Below, piece after piece: positions 43,807-52,205 of a DNA stretch of 64,000 nucleotides. A model generated the notes under the pieces. The model was not told the DNA's origin. It saw only the letters and a list, made by a program, of their open reading frames with translations, and searched no databases. The translations under genes were made by a program, and so were the position numbers. The first letter of the stretch is position 1. Each line of letters starts with the position of its first letter. Origin of the DNA: Falsiroseomonas sp051433195 (GTDB lineage: Bacteria; Pseudomonadota; Alphaproteobacteria; Acetobacterales; Acetobacteraceae); contig NZ_JBHMFT010000001.1 in NCBI RefSeq assembly GCF_051433195.1, positions 434,001 through 498,000 of the forward strand, in the 5' to 3' direction.

Positions 43807-44520
43807 CTACCCGCCGAGAAACAACCGGCGCACCTCGGGATCGCCGGCCAACTCTGCCGCCGGCCCGGTGCGGGCGACGCGGCCATCGACCAGCACGATA
43901 CCGTCCTCCGCAATCGCCAGCGCCTCCAGCGCATTCTGCTCCACCATCAGGATGGCGGTGCCTTCGGCGTGGATGGCGGCGATGCCGTCGAACAGGCTTT
44001 CGGCCGCCTTCGGGCTGAGCCCGGCGGAGGGCTCGTCCAGCAGCAGCAGCCTCGGCTCCACCATCAGCGCCATGCCCATCGCCAGGATCTGGCGCTGGCC
44101 GCCGGACAGGGTGCGCGCGGCGCGGCGGCGCTTTTCGGCCAGCATGGGGAAGCGGGTGAACAGGCCCTCCACCCGCTGGCGCACCGTGGCGCGGGGCTCC
44201 AGGTAGCCGCCCATCTCCAGGTTCTCCCGCACCGAGAGGCTCGGGAAGATGTTCGCCTCCTGCGGCACGAAGGCGACGCCGCGGGCGGCGACGCCGCGCG
44301 GCGGCAGCCCGGTCAGCAATTCGCCGGCCATCCGCACGCTGCCGGATTTCGGGCGGAGCAGCCCGGCGATGGCCTTCAGCAGCGTGGATTTTCCAGCGCC
44401 GTTCGGCCCGACGATCGCCGCCATGCGGCGCGGCGCCAGCGCCACGGTGATGCCCTTCAGGATCTCGTCCGCCGCGCCATAGCCGCCGACCAGGGCATCG
44501 ACTTCGAGAAGCGCGGTCAC
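43807..44520 (-). CDS. LIV-type ABC transporter ATP-binding protein (LivF-like)
   Basis: A 237-residue ATPase, normal LivF size. VGPNGAGKSTLLKAIAG, the VPQEANIFPSLSVRENLEMGG Q-loop region, LSGGQRQILAMGMALM and LLLLDEPSAGLSP are intact. It overlaps the LivG-like gene by four bases (ATGA). Confidence 0.94.
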   Translation of the reverse strand: MTALLEVDALVGGYGAADEILKGITVALAPRRMAAIVGPNGAGKSTLLKAIAGLLRPKSGSVRMAGELLTGLPPRGVAARGVAFVPQEANIFPSLSVRENLEMGGYLEPRATVRQRVEGLFTRFPMLAEKRRRAARTLSGGQRQILAMGMALMVEPRLLLLDEPSAGLSPKAAESLFDGIAAIHAEGTAILMVEQNALEALAIAEDGIVLVDGRVARTGPAAELAGDPEVRRLFLGG

Positions 44521-45314
44521 GCGTGCACCCTGCGGCCCATATAGGCCTCCTGCACCTGCGCATCCTCCGCGACCTCGGCGAAGCTGCCCTCGACCAGCTT
44601 GCGGCCCTCCGCCATCACGATCACCGGGTCACACAGGGAGGCGACGAAATCCATGTGGTGCTCGACGATCAGCACCGTCATGCCCTCGTCGCGCAGGCTC
44701 GCGATGTGGCTGGCGATCTCGGCGGACAGGCTGGGGTTCACGCCGGCCACGGGCTCATCCAGCAGCAGCAGGCGGGGTTCCGCCATCAGCGCGCGGCCGA
44801 TCTCCATCAGCTTCTTCTGCCCGCCGGACAGCGCGGCGGCCTGGTTGTCCAGCACGCGCGTCAGGTTCAGCCGCGCCGCGACCTCCATCGCCCGCTCCCG
44901 CAGCACCTCCTCCCGCGCCCGCATCTGGCCGGGGCGCAGGATGGCGGGCAGCACGGATTCGCCGGGCTGCGCCTGGCCGTACAGCAGCAGGTTCTCCAGC
45001 ACCGTCAGGCGGGGGATGCCGCGGGCGATCTGGAAGCTGCGCACCAGGCCGGAGGCGGTGATGCGGTCCGGCCGGCGGCCGGTGATGTCGCGCCCGGCGA
45101 AGGTCACCTGGCCGGAATCGGGTGCGATGACGCCGGAGATGCATTGGAACGCCGTGGATTTCCCGGCGCCATTCGGCCCGATCAGCGCCGTGACGGTGCC
45201 CGGCCGCACCGCCAGGTCCAGCCCATCCAGCGCCACCACCCCGCCGAAACGCCGCCGCAGGCCCCGGACTTCGAGGATCGGCGCGCTGGTTGCGGCGGTG
45301 GGCGGGGCGTTCAT
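44517..45314 (-). CDS. LIV-type ABC transporter ATP-binding protein (LivG-like)
   Basis: A 265-residue ATPase. IGPNGAGKSTAFQCISG, VRSFQIARGIPRLTVLENLL, LSGGQKKLMEIGRALM and LLLLDEPVAGVNPSLS match LivG, including the long insert typical of that subunit. It is the first gene of the LIV-type operon; about 80 bases upstream contain no strong promoter that I can recognise. Confidence 0.94.
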   Translation of the reverse strand: MNAPPTAATSAPILEVRGLRRRFGGVVALDGLDLAVRPGTVTALIGPNGAGKSTAFQCISGVIAPDSGQVTFAGRDITGRRPDRITASGLVRSFQIARGIPRLTVLENLLLYGQAQPGESVLPAILRPGQMRAREEVLRERAMEVAARLNLTRVLDNQAAALSGGQKKLMEIGRALMAEPRLLLLDEPVAGVNPSLSAEIASHIASLRDEGMTVLIVEHHMDFVASLCDPVIVMAEGRKLVEGSFAEVAEDAQVQEAYMGRRVHA

Positions 45315-45396
45315 CCGCGAAACGCTACACCGCGCGAAGCGGCGCCGGAAGCGGCTTGTGGCGCGGGATTATTGCGTCGCAGCAGATAACGAAAGG

Positions 45397-45576
45397 CTAT
45401 CCAGCATGGCTGGGGGCCAGGGGCGGGTGGGCGATGATCGGGCGGCGGACCGCGGCACGCTGCTCCGCCGCGCGTGCTTCCATCACCCGCGCCAGCGCCG
45501 CCGCCTCCTCCGCCGAAACCTCCCGCAACAGGCCCGAGGCGAGCAGTCGCTCGCGCCGGAACGCCTGGTCCTCCAT
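45397..45576 (-). CDS. Small hypothetical protein
   Basis: A 59-residue, probably helical, Ala/Arg/Glu-rich protein (AFRRERLLASGLLREVSAEE, AALARVMEARAAEQRAAVRR). GGAGG precedes the ATG by six bases, a textbook ribosome binding site, which is the main support. No family is recognised. The rest of 45315-45717 holds no other gene that I can support. Confidence 0.45.
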   Translation of the reverse strand: MEDQAFRRERLLASGLLREVSAEEAAALARVMEARAAEQRAAVRRPIIAHPPLAPSHAG

Positions 45577-45717
45577 GACCAACCTCCAATGATCCCGAAA
45601 GGGATGACCCTCGCCCGTCCTGGGCACGCTCTTAGCTGGCCATCGCGTCAGCCATCGGGCAGGGGCATGACGTACAGGTGACAGCTTCTCGGTTAACGCC
45701 GGATGAAGCGGCGCGAC

Positions 45718-46332
45718 CTATTCCGACCAGGCATGCGGCGCACCGGCCAGCCAGCGGCGGCCGGCGGCGTACAGCGCCTGCACGCGGTCGCCTTTCAGAC
45801 CCGGCATGTCCGTCTTCACCTCGTAGCCGATGCCGGTCTGCAGGTAGGCCAGGTGGCGGTAGCCCTCCGGGAAGCGGGCCAGCAGATCGGGGTCGAGCTC
45901 CAGCTTCGCGGCCGGGTCCACGGGGTCCATGCGGTCCTTCTCGTAGATCGGCTGGCGCAGCACGATGCCCCACTTGCCGTCGCGCTGCTCGATGAAGTCG
46001 TGGAAGCGGCCGGTGCAGACCACGTCCACCAGCACGCCATGCACCTCCGCCCGCTGGCTGATCGTCATCTTGGTCTGGGCGATGGCGCGGTTGCCGGCAA
46101 GGTCCACCGCGCAGCCGCCGAGAAAATGCAGGATGGAAACACCGCGCGCCCAGCCGGCCTTCGACGCCGCGATGAAATCCGTGGCCGAGGCCTGGCACCA
46201 GGTGGCCATCATGCGCCCGTCCTCGTGCCAGCAGGTGGCGAAGCGGTCCCAATCCCCGGCGTCGCGCCACACCGCCCAGTTCTGCACGAGCTCGGAGACC
46301 TGGAGGCGGCGGAGGAACTCGGCGTCGGACAT
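45718..46332 (-). CDS. SnoaL/NTF2-like fold protein (ring-hydroxylating dioxygenase beta-subunit-like)
   Basis: A 204-residue cone-shaped alpha+beta barrel candidate. SELVQNWAVWRDAGDWDRFATCWHEDGRMMATW is the typical opening helix-strand of SnoaL-like proteins, followed by HFLGGCAVDLAGNRAIAQTKMTISQRA and CTGRFHDFIEQRDGKWGI. Members act as isomerases, dehydratases or small subunits. The ATG at 46332 is chosen from the domain start. It is divergent from the Bug-type receptor gene. Confidence 0.75.
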   Translation of the reverse strand: MSDAEFLRRLQVSELVQNWAVWRDAGDWDRFATCWHEDGRMMATWCQASATDFIAASKAGWARGVSILHFLGGCAVDLAGNRAIAQTKMTISQRAEVHGVLVDVVCTGRFHDFIEQRDGKWGIVLRQPIYEKDRMDPVDPAAKLELDPDLLARFPEGYRHLAYLQTGIGYEVKTDMPGLKGDRVQALYAAGRRWLAGAPHAWSE

Positions 46333-46462
46333 CGGGATTCCCGTTTCTTTCTCGGATTTGCGCGGCGGGTAGACCAGCCGGCGTCGCGCCGCAAGCAGGC
46401 TTGACCTGCCGCGCACCTGCCGTCAGGGAGAACGCAACAAAGCAATGCAACGGGAGAACGTC

Positions 46463-47434
46463 ATGATGCCAGCCCTGACCCGCCGAGGCGCGCTCGGCGC
46501 TGCCCTTCTGCTGCCCATCGCCGCGCAGGCCCAGCCGGCCTGGCCCGACCGCCCGCTGCGCTTCATCCAGGGCTTCGGCGCCGGCGGCACCACGGATATC
46601 GTCGCCCGCCTGATGGCGCCGCAGATGTCGGCGGCGCTCGGCCAGCCCGTGGTGGTGGAGAACCGGCCGGGCGCCGGCGGCACGCTGGCGGCGAACACGC
46701 TGGCGCGCGCCAATGACGGGCACACGCTGATGCTGCTGAACAACGGCTTCGCCGTCGCCGCCGCGCTGTACCGCACGCTGCCCTACGATCCGCGCGCGGA
46801 CATCCTGCCGGTGGCCATGGTCGCGCAGACCGGCCTGGTGATCCTGGCAGGGCCGGAGGGTCCGAAGGACATGGCCGAGCTGGTGGCGCGCGCGAAGGCG
46901 CAGCCCGGCGCCATCAACTTCGCCACCGTCGGCGTCGGCAGCACGCAGCATTTCGTGGCGGAGGCGGTGCAGACTGCCGGCGGCTTCCGCATGACCCACA
47001 TCCCCTATCGCGGCACGCCCGCCGCCATCATCGCGCTGCGCAACGGGGAGGTGCAGGTGGTGGCGGAGACCGCCTCGGCCGTGCTCGGCCAGATCCGGGG
47101 CGGCGAGGTGCGGGCGCTGGCCATCACCTCCGGCACCCGGTCGCCGCTGCTGCCGGAGGTGCCGACGGTGGCCGAGGCGCTGGCCCAGCCCGGTTTCGAT
47201 ATCGTGACGTGGTATGCGATAGGCGTCCCGGCCGCCACGCCGCCCGCCGTCGTGGCGCGCATCACCCAGGTGGCACAGGCGATGCACGGCAATGCGGAAT
47301 TGCAGGGCCGCCTCGGCGCGCTCGGCCTGACGCCGCGCGCCCCCGGCACGCCGGACGAGACCCGCACCGCCGTGCATGGCGAGATGGCCCGATGGGCCGA
47401 GATCGTCGAGCGGACCGGCATGGAACGCCAATGA
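46463..47434 (+). CDS. Bug/TctC-family tripartite tricarboxylate-type solute-binding protein
   Basis: A 323-residue exported receptor. Signal peptide MMPALTRRGALGAALLLPIAAQAQ, then WPDRPLRFIQGFGAGGTTDIVARLMAPQMS, VVVENRPGAGGTLAANTLARA and HIPYRGTPAAIIALRNGEVQ, all diagnostic of the Bug family. The ATG at 46463 has GGGAG six bases upstream. No TctA or TctB permease is adjacent, so it is an orphan receptor as is common in this family. Confidence 0.93.
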   Translation: MMPALTRRGALGAALLLPIAAQAQPAWPDRPLRFIQGFGAGGTTDIVARLMAPQMSAALGQPVVVENRPGAGGTLAANTLARANDGHTLMLLNNGFAVAAALYRTLPYDPRADILPVAMVAQTGLVILAGPEGPKDMAELVARAKAQPGAINFATVGVGSTQHFVAEAVQTAGGFRMTHIPYRGTPAAIIALRNGEVQVVAETASAVLGQIRGGEVRALAITSGTRSPLLPEVPTVAEALAQPGFDIVTWYAIGVPAATPPAVVARITQVAQAMHGNAELQGRLGALGLTPRAPGTPDETRTAVHGEMARWAEIVERTGMERQ

Positions 47435-47447
47435 AGGATATGTGCGA

Positions 47448-48050
47448 GTGACCGAGAAGACCGCGCCCACCGCCCACCCCATCCACCCGCTGCTGGCCGC
47501 CCGCTGGAGCCCGCGCGCCTTCACCGGCGCACCGGTGACGGCCGAGCAGGAAGCCAGCCTGCTGGAGGCTGGTCGCTGGGCCGCCTCCTGCTTCAACGAG
47601 CAGCCCTGGGTCTTCATCACCGCCCGCAAGGACGCCGAGCCGGAGGCCTTCGCGAAACTGCTGTCGCTGCTGTCGGTGAACAACCAGGGCTGGGCACCGG
47701 CCGCCGGGCTGCTGGTGATCGGCTTCGCGCGCACGAAGTTCGCGGCCAATGGCAACCCGAACGCGGTGGCGTATTACGACCTCGGGCAGGCGGTGGCGCA
47801 GATGGCGTTGCAGGCGGTGGAGCTTGGCCTCGGCAGCCACCAGATGCGCGGCTTCGACGTGGAGCGGGCACGGGTGGAACTCGCCGTGCCGGCGGACCAC
47901 GACCCGGTGGTGGCGGTGGCCTTCGGCGTGACCGGCGCGCCGGACCTGCTGCCGGAGGCGCTGGCGGCACGCGAGGTGGCGCCGCGGGTGCGCAAGCCGA
48001 TCACCGAATTCGCCCATGTCGGCGCCTTCGGTACACCTGTGAAGCTGTGA
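47448..48050 (+). CDS. Nitroreductase-family flavoprotein
   Basis: A 200-residue FMN oxidoreductase. HPLLAARWSPRAFTGAPVTAEQEASLLEAGRWAASCFNEQPW is the FMN-binding entry; YYDLGQAVAQMALQAVELGLGSHQM and a VAVAFGVTG stretch follow. It starts at a GTG 13 bases after the Bug receptor stop, with AAGGA upstream, so they are probably co-transcribed. The substrate is unknown. Confidence 0.87.
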   Translation: MTEKTAPTAHPIHPLLAARWSPRAFTGAPVTAEQEASLLEAGRWAASCFNEQPWVFITARKDAEPEAFAKLLSLLSVNNQGWAPAAGLLVIGFARTKFAANGNPNAVAYYDLGQAVAQMALQAVELGLGSHQMRGFDVERARVELAVPADHDPVVAVAFGVTGAPDLLPEALAAREVAPRVRKPITEFAHVGAFGTPVKL

Positions 48051-48054
48051 CCAA

Positions 48055-48094
48055 AACCCTCTCCCCCTTGGGGGAGAGGGTAGGGTGAGGGGGT
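48055..48094. repeat. Palindromic intergenic element, copy D
   Basis: The simple form: ACCCTCTCCCCC, TTG loop, GGGGGAGAGGG, then TAGGGTGAGGGGG. It lies between convergent nitroreductase and cupin-like genes, so it may also act as a terminator. Confidence 0.8.
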
Positions 48095-48096
48095 CC

Positions 48097-48426
48097 TCAG
48101 TCGACGATGAACAACCTGGCCCCCGTCTCCGTCCGGCTGCGGTGCGGCTCCGCGTTCTCCGCCACCTGGTAGGAACAGCCCTGGGTCATGGTGAAGACCC
48201 GCCCATCCGCCAGCTCCGTCTCCAGCGTGCCCTCCAGCACCAGCAGCACATGGCCGCGGGAGCACCAGTGGTCCGCCATGTAGCCCGGCGAATACTCCAC
48301 CATCCGCACCCGGATGTTGCCGACCTCCAGCGTCCGCCACAGCGCGTGCCCGGTCTCGCCTTCGTGACGGGTTTCCGGCCAGCCGGACCAGTCGGCGACC
48401 TGGAACGGGACACCCTGGATGATCAC
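48097..48426 (-). CDS. Cupin-fold protein
   Basis: A 109-residue single-domain cupin. VRMVEYSPGYMADHWCSRGHVLLVLEG supplies a DHWC and H pattern reminiscent of DHCW-motif cupins, and GRVFTMTQGCSYQVAENAEPHRSRTE the second cupin motif with a late His. The GTG start at 48426 overlaps the glutathione transferase stop (GTGA). The function is unknown; metal binding is likely. Confidence 0.75.
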   Translation of the reverse strand: MIIQGVPFQVADWSGWPETRHEGETGHALWRTLEVGNIRVRMVEYSPGYMADHWCSRGHVLLVLEGTLETELADGRVFTMTQGCSYQVAENAEPHRSRTETGARLFIVD

Positions 48427-49079
48427 ACGGGTTCGCGGTCCCGATCCGCCATCATCCGCTTGTAGGCCGGCCGCGCATGGCAGGCGGTCAACCAGGCCTT
48501 GAGGTTCGGGGTGTCCGCGAACAGTTCCGGCGCCGGCAGGGCATAGCGCACCACCTCCGCCACGTTGATGTCGGCCACCGTGAAGCGCCCACCGACCAGG
48601 AAGCCATTTTCCGCCAGCGCCTGGTCCAGGACCGCGAAGGGCGCGCGCAGCGCGGCGATGGCCGCGTCGGCCTTCGCCGCGTCGCGCTCCGCGGGGGGCT
48701 TGCCGACGCGGTTGTACAGCACCTCGATCGTGTGCGGCTCCGCCTCCGTCGCCGCCCACAGCGCCCACATGCCCATCAGCCCGTCCTCGGCCTGGTTCGC
48801 CGGGCCGAGGTCGCCGCCATAGGCGCGGGCCAGATACAGGTTGATGGCGAGGCTTTCGTGCAGCACCAGCGCGTCATCCACCAGCGTCGGGATGTGGCCG
48901 TTCGGGTTCACCTTCAGGAACTCCGGCGACCGCGTGTGCATCGGCACATCCGCCACGGCCGGGTCGGCCAGGCGATAGGCCTGGATCACCGGCACGTGCC
49001 GGAAGTCCAGCCCCGCCTCATGCGCCAGCCAGACATTGCGCGAGGCCCGCGAGCGCAGGCAGCCATAGATCGTCAGCAT
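48423..49079 (-). CDS. Glutathione S-transferase family protein
   Basis: A 218-residue protein: N-terminal thioredoxin-like domain (LTIYGCLRSRASRNVWLAHEAG, NPNGHIPTLVDDALVLHESLAINLYLA with cis-Pro and Glu-Ser glutathione contacts) and a C-terminal helical domain with the GGRFTVADINVA N-capping box. The catalytic residue of the first motif is probably Ser or Cys. It lies between the M24 peptidase and the cupin gene in one operon. Confidence 0.9.
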   Translation of the reverse strand: MLTIYGCLRSRASRNVWLAHEAGLDFRHVPVIQAYRLADPAVADVPMHTRSPEFLKVNPNGHIPTLVDDALVLHESLAINLYLARAYGGDLGPANQAEDGLMGMWALWAATEAEPHTIEVLYNRVGKPPAERDAAKADAAIAALRAPFAVLDQALAENGFLVGGRFTVADINVAEVVRYALPAPELFADTPNLKAWLTACHARPAYKRMMADRDREPV

Positions 49080-49084
49080 CGGAT

Positions 49085-50299
49085 TCAGTCCCTCCCGAAG
49101 GGATCATCGACGGATTTCGCCGGGGGTGTAAGCCAGGCGGCACCGGTTTCCGTGATGACGATGTGGTCCTCCAGCCGGATGCCGAACTCGCCATAGATGG
49201 CGATGGTCGGCTCGATGCTGCCGGTGACGCCGGCGGCCAGCACCTCCGTGCCGCCCTTCACGAAATAGGGCGCCTCATGCACGTCCATGCCGATGCCGTG
49301 CCCGGCGCGATGCGGCAGGCCGGGCACCTTGTGGCCGGGGCCGAAGCCGGCCGCCACCACCACGCCGCGCACCGCATCGTCGATCGCGCCGCCGGTAATG
49401 CCAGGCTTCGCCACCGCGATGCCGGCCGCCTGCGCCGCATGGTCCAGGTTCCAGATGTCGCGCTGGCGCTGGCTCGGCGTCCCGAACACATAGCTGCGCG
49501 TGATGTCGGAGACGTAGCCGTGCAGCGGCGCGCCGGTATCGATCAGCACCACGTCGCCATCGCGCAGCGTCTGCGGATAGGGCACGCCATGCGGATAGGC
49601 GCTGGCCTCGCCGAACAGCACCAGCGAGAACATCGACCCGGTGTCGAAGCCCGCCTTGCGATGCGCGGCGTCGATGAAGGCGGAAACCTCCGTCGTGGTG
49701 ACGCCTTCGCGCATGCACCGCGCGGCAGCGGCCTGGATCTCCAGCGTCATGCCCATCGCCTGGCGCAGCAGCGCCACCTCATGCTCCGACTTGCGCTGGC
49801 GCAGATGCGACGTGACCGGGCCGCTGGCGATGAAGTGGTGGTTCGGCAGCGCCGCGCGCATCCCCTCCGCCACGAACATCCGCGCCATGTCGTCCAGCGC
49901 CACGGTGCCGCCGGCGACGTCGGTGGAGCGCAGGATGTCGGAGAACAGCGCGTAGGGGCTTTCATCCTCCTCCCAGCCGCGAACCTCGCCGGGGATCGCC
50001 AGCATGGTCTTCAGCTTCTCCACCTCGAATTCCGGGCAGAGATAGGTCAGCGCGCCGCGCACCGGCAGCACCGCGCCGACGGGACGTTCGGACTGGCCGT
50101 GCCGCAGCCCGGTCAGCCAGGCGAGGTTGGTGGTGCCATCCAGCCACAGAGCGGCGATGCCGAGTTCCGCCATGCGCGCCTGCGCCGCCGCGACGCGCCG
50201 TGCATGTTCCTCCGCCCCGATCGGCGGCACCGCATCCCGCTGGCTGCGGATCGCCGCGAGTTCCGTGGCGAAATCCGATCCGCCGACGCCGATGGTCAT
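49085..50299 (-). CDS. M24-family metallopeptidase (Xaa-Pro dipeptidase/creatinase-like)
   Basis: A 404-residue protein with a creatinase-like N-terminal domain and a pita-bread catalytic domain. Metal ligands are in LIDTGAPLHGYVSDITRS (two Asp), HRAGHGIGMDVHE (His), SIEPTI (Glu) and RLEDHIVIT (Glu); all five are present, so it should be an active metallo-hydrolase. The substrate may be an Xaa-Pro dipeptide or a small amide. The start overlaps the ABC-F gene stop. Confidence 0.9.
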   Translation of the reverse strand: MTIGVGGSDFATELAAIRSQRDAVPPIGAEEHARRVAAAQARMAELGIAALWLDGTTNLAWLTGLRHGQSERPVGAVLPVRGALTYLCPEFEVEKLKTMLAIPGEVRGWEEDESPYALFSDILRSTDVAGGTVALDDMARMFVAEGMRAALPNHHFIASGPVTSHLRQRKSEHEVALLRQAMGMTLEIQAAAARCMREGVTTTEVSAFIDAAHRKAGFDTGSMFSLVLFGEASAYPHGVPYPQTLRDGDVVLIDTGAPLHGYVSDITRSYVFGTPSQRQRDIWNLDHAAQAAGIAVAKPGITGGAIDDAVRGVVVAAGFGPGHKVPGLPHRAGHGIGMDVHEAPYFVKGGTEVLAAGVTGSIEPTIAIYGEFGIRLEDHIVITETGAAWLTPPAKSVDDPFGRD

Positions 50300-52101
50300 C
50301 CCTCGATCTCCTCCCGCAGCATTTCCAGGCGCAGCCAGTCTTCCTCGGCGGCGTCGCGTTCCGCCTGCTTCTTCGCCAGCAGGTTCGACCGCGCGGTGAA
50401 GCCGGGCGGGTCGCTGGTGTACAGGTTCGGGTCGGCCAGCGCCTTCTGCAGCACGGCGATCTCGCGGTCCAACTGCGTGATCCGCTTGGGCAGCGTCTCC
50501 AGCGTATGCTTGTCCTTGAAGGACATCTTCGCCCGCGCCTCGATCCGCGCACCGGCCGGCCCGCGCTCGGCAACCGCCGCCGCGGCACGCGCCTTGGCCT
50601 GCACGCCGCGGCCACGCTGCGCCACCATGTCCGAATACCCGCCGGCATAATCCTGCCAGTGGCCGTCACCTTCGGAGGCGATGATATTGGTCGCGACGCG
50701 GTCGAGGAAGTCGCGGTCGTGGCTGACCACGATGACGGTGCCGGAATACTCGGACAGCAGTTCCTGCAACAGGTCCAGCGTCTCCAGGTCCAGGTCGTTG
50801 GTCGGCTCGTCCAGCACCAGCAGGTTGGACGGTGTCGCCAGCGCGCGCGCCAGCATCAGCCGGCCGCGCTCGCCGCCCGACAGGGCGCCGACGGGCGTCC
50901 GCGCCTGCTCCGGCAGGAACAGAAAGTCCTTCATGTAGCCGACGACGTGCTTCGCCTCCCCGCCGATCCGCACCACGTCGCCGGACCCGCCGGTCAGCGC
51001 CGATTGCAGCGTCGTCGTCGGGTCCAGGCTTTCGCGGTTCTGGTCCAGCGTCACCATCTGCAGGCTGGCACCCAGCCGCACCGTGCCGGAATCCGGCGGC
51101 AGCGCGCCGGTCAGCAGGTTCAGCAGCGTGGTCTTGCCGGCGCCGTTCGGCCCGACGATGCCGACCCGGTCGCCCCGCATGATCCGCGTGGTGAAGTCGC
51201 GCACCACCGGCTCGGCCCCTGGATAGCCCTTGGTCACACCCTCCAGCGCCGCGACCAGGCTGCCGGAGGCATCGCCCTCGCTCGCCGCCATGCGCACGGT
51301 GCCCGGCGCCGTCACCCGTTCCTTGCGCCGCTTGCGGAGGTCATGCAGCCCGGCCAGCCGCTTCACGTTGCGCTTGCGCCGCGCCGTCACGCCGTAGCGC
51401 AGCCAATGCTCCTCCCGCACGATCTTGCGCGAGAGCTTGTGCGCCTGGGTTTCCTCTTCCTCCAGCACCTGGTCCCGCCAGGCCTCGAACTGGCCGAAAC
51501 CCTGTTCCAGGCGGCGGGTGGTGCCGCGATCCAGCCAGACCATCGCCTTCGACAGCCGCTCCAGGAAGCGCCGGTCGTGGCTGATCAGCACCAGCGCGCT
51601 GCGCAGCGGGCCGAGTGCCTGTTCCAGCCATTCGATCGCCGGCAGGTCCAGGTGGTTCGTCGGCTCGTCCAGCAGCAGGATGTCGGGCTCCGGCGCCAGG
51701 GCGCGGGCCAGCGCCGCCCGGCGGGTCTCGCCGCCCGAGAGGTTCTCCGGCTGCTCCTCCCCGGTCAGGCCCAGGCCTTCGAGCAGCACCCGCGCCCGGT
51801 GCGGGTCGTCGCCCGGGCCGAGGCCGGCGGCGACATAGGCGCCGGTGGTGGCGAAGCCGGAAATGTCCGGCTCCTGCGCCAGGTAGCGGATGGTGGCGCC
51901 GGGCTGGATGAAGACGCTGCCGGCATCGGCCTCGATGATCCCGGCCGCGATCTTCAGCAGCGTGGATTTGCCCGAGCCGTTGCGCCCGACCAGCGCCAGC
52001 CGGTCCCCGGCCGAGACGGCGATTTCGGCGCCGTCCAGCAACTGGGTGGAACCGAGGCGCAGGCGAATGTCACGCAGGTGCAGCAGAGGGGGGAGGGCCA
52101 T
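50296..52101 (-). CDS. ABC-F family ATPase (Uup-like)
   Basis: A 601-residue soluble protein with two ABC domains joined by a charged linker. Domain 1: ALVGRNGSGKST, ENLSGGETRRAALARALA, ILLLDEPTNHLD. Linker near 240-290 is Arg/Lys-rich. Domain 2: GIVGPNGAGKTTLLNLL, ALSGGERGRLMLARALA, LLVLDEPTNDLD. A C-terminal coiled-coil extension (KRITQLDREIAVLQKAL) is Uup-like. ABC-F proteins act on the ribosome rather than in transport. The ATG at 52101 is preceded by GGGAGGG. Confidence 0.93.
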   Translation of the reverse strand: MALPPLLHLRDIRLRLGSTQLLDGAEIAVSAGDRLALVGRNGSGKSTLLKIAAGIIEADAGSVFIQPGATIRYLAQEPDISGFATTGAYVAAGLGPGDDPHRARVLLEGLGLTGEEQPENLSGGETRRAALARALAPEPDILLLDEPTNHLDLPAIEWLEQALGPLRSALVLISHDRRFLERLSKAMVWLDRGTTRRLEQGFGQFEAWRDQVLEEEETQAHKLSRKIVREEHWLRYGVTARRKRNVKRLAGLHDLRKRRKERVTAPGTVRMAASEGDASGSLVAALEGVTKGYPGAEPVVRDFTTRIMRGDRVGIVGPNGAGKTTLLNLLTGALPPDSGTVRLGASLQMVTLDQNRESLDPTTTLQSALTGGSGDVVRIGGEAKHVVGYMKDFLFLPEQARTPVGALSGGERGRLMLARALATPSNLLVLDEPTNDLDLETLDLLQELLSEYSGTVIVVSHDRDFLDRVATNIIASEGDGHWQDYAGGYSDMVAQRGRGVQAKARAAAAVAERGPAGARIEARAKMSFKDKHTLETLPKRITQLDREIAVLQKALADPNLYTSDPPGFTARSNLLAKKQAERDAAEEDWLRLEMLREEIEG

Positions 52102-52205
52102 GGTCTGGGGATTGGGGGCGGCCGGGTCCGGCGTCAAGCCGGCATGGCTTGCCCGCCGGCCGCATCGCGTGTCCCTTCGGACGGCGATCGCAACGGACCT
52201 GATGG

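Noticed and set aside
45355..45380. A sigma-54-like sequence TGGCGCGGGATTATTGC on the plus strand upstream of the LIV-type operon.
   Set aside because: The GG-to-GC spacing is two bases too long and no plus-strand gene starts downstream.
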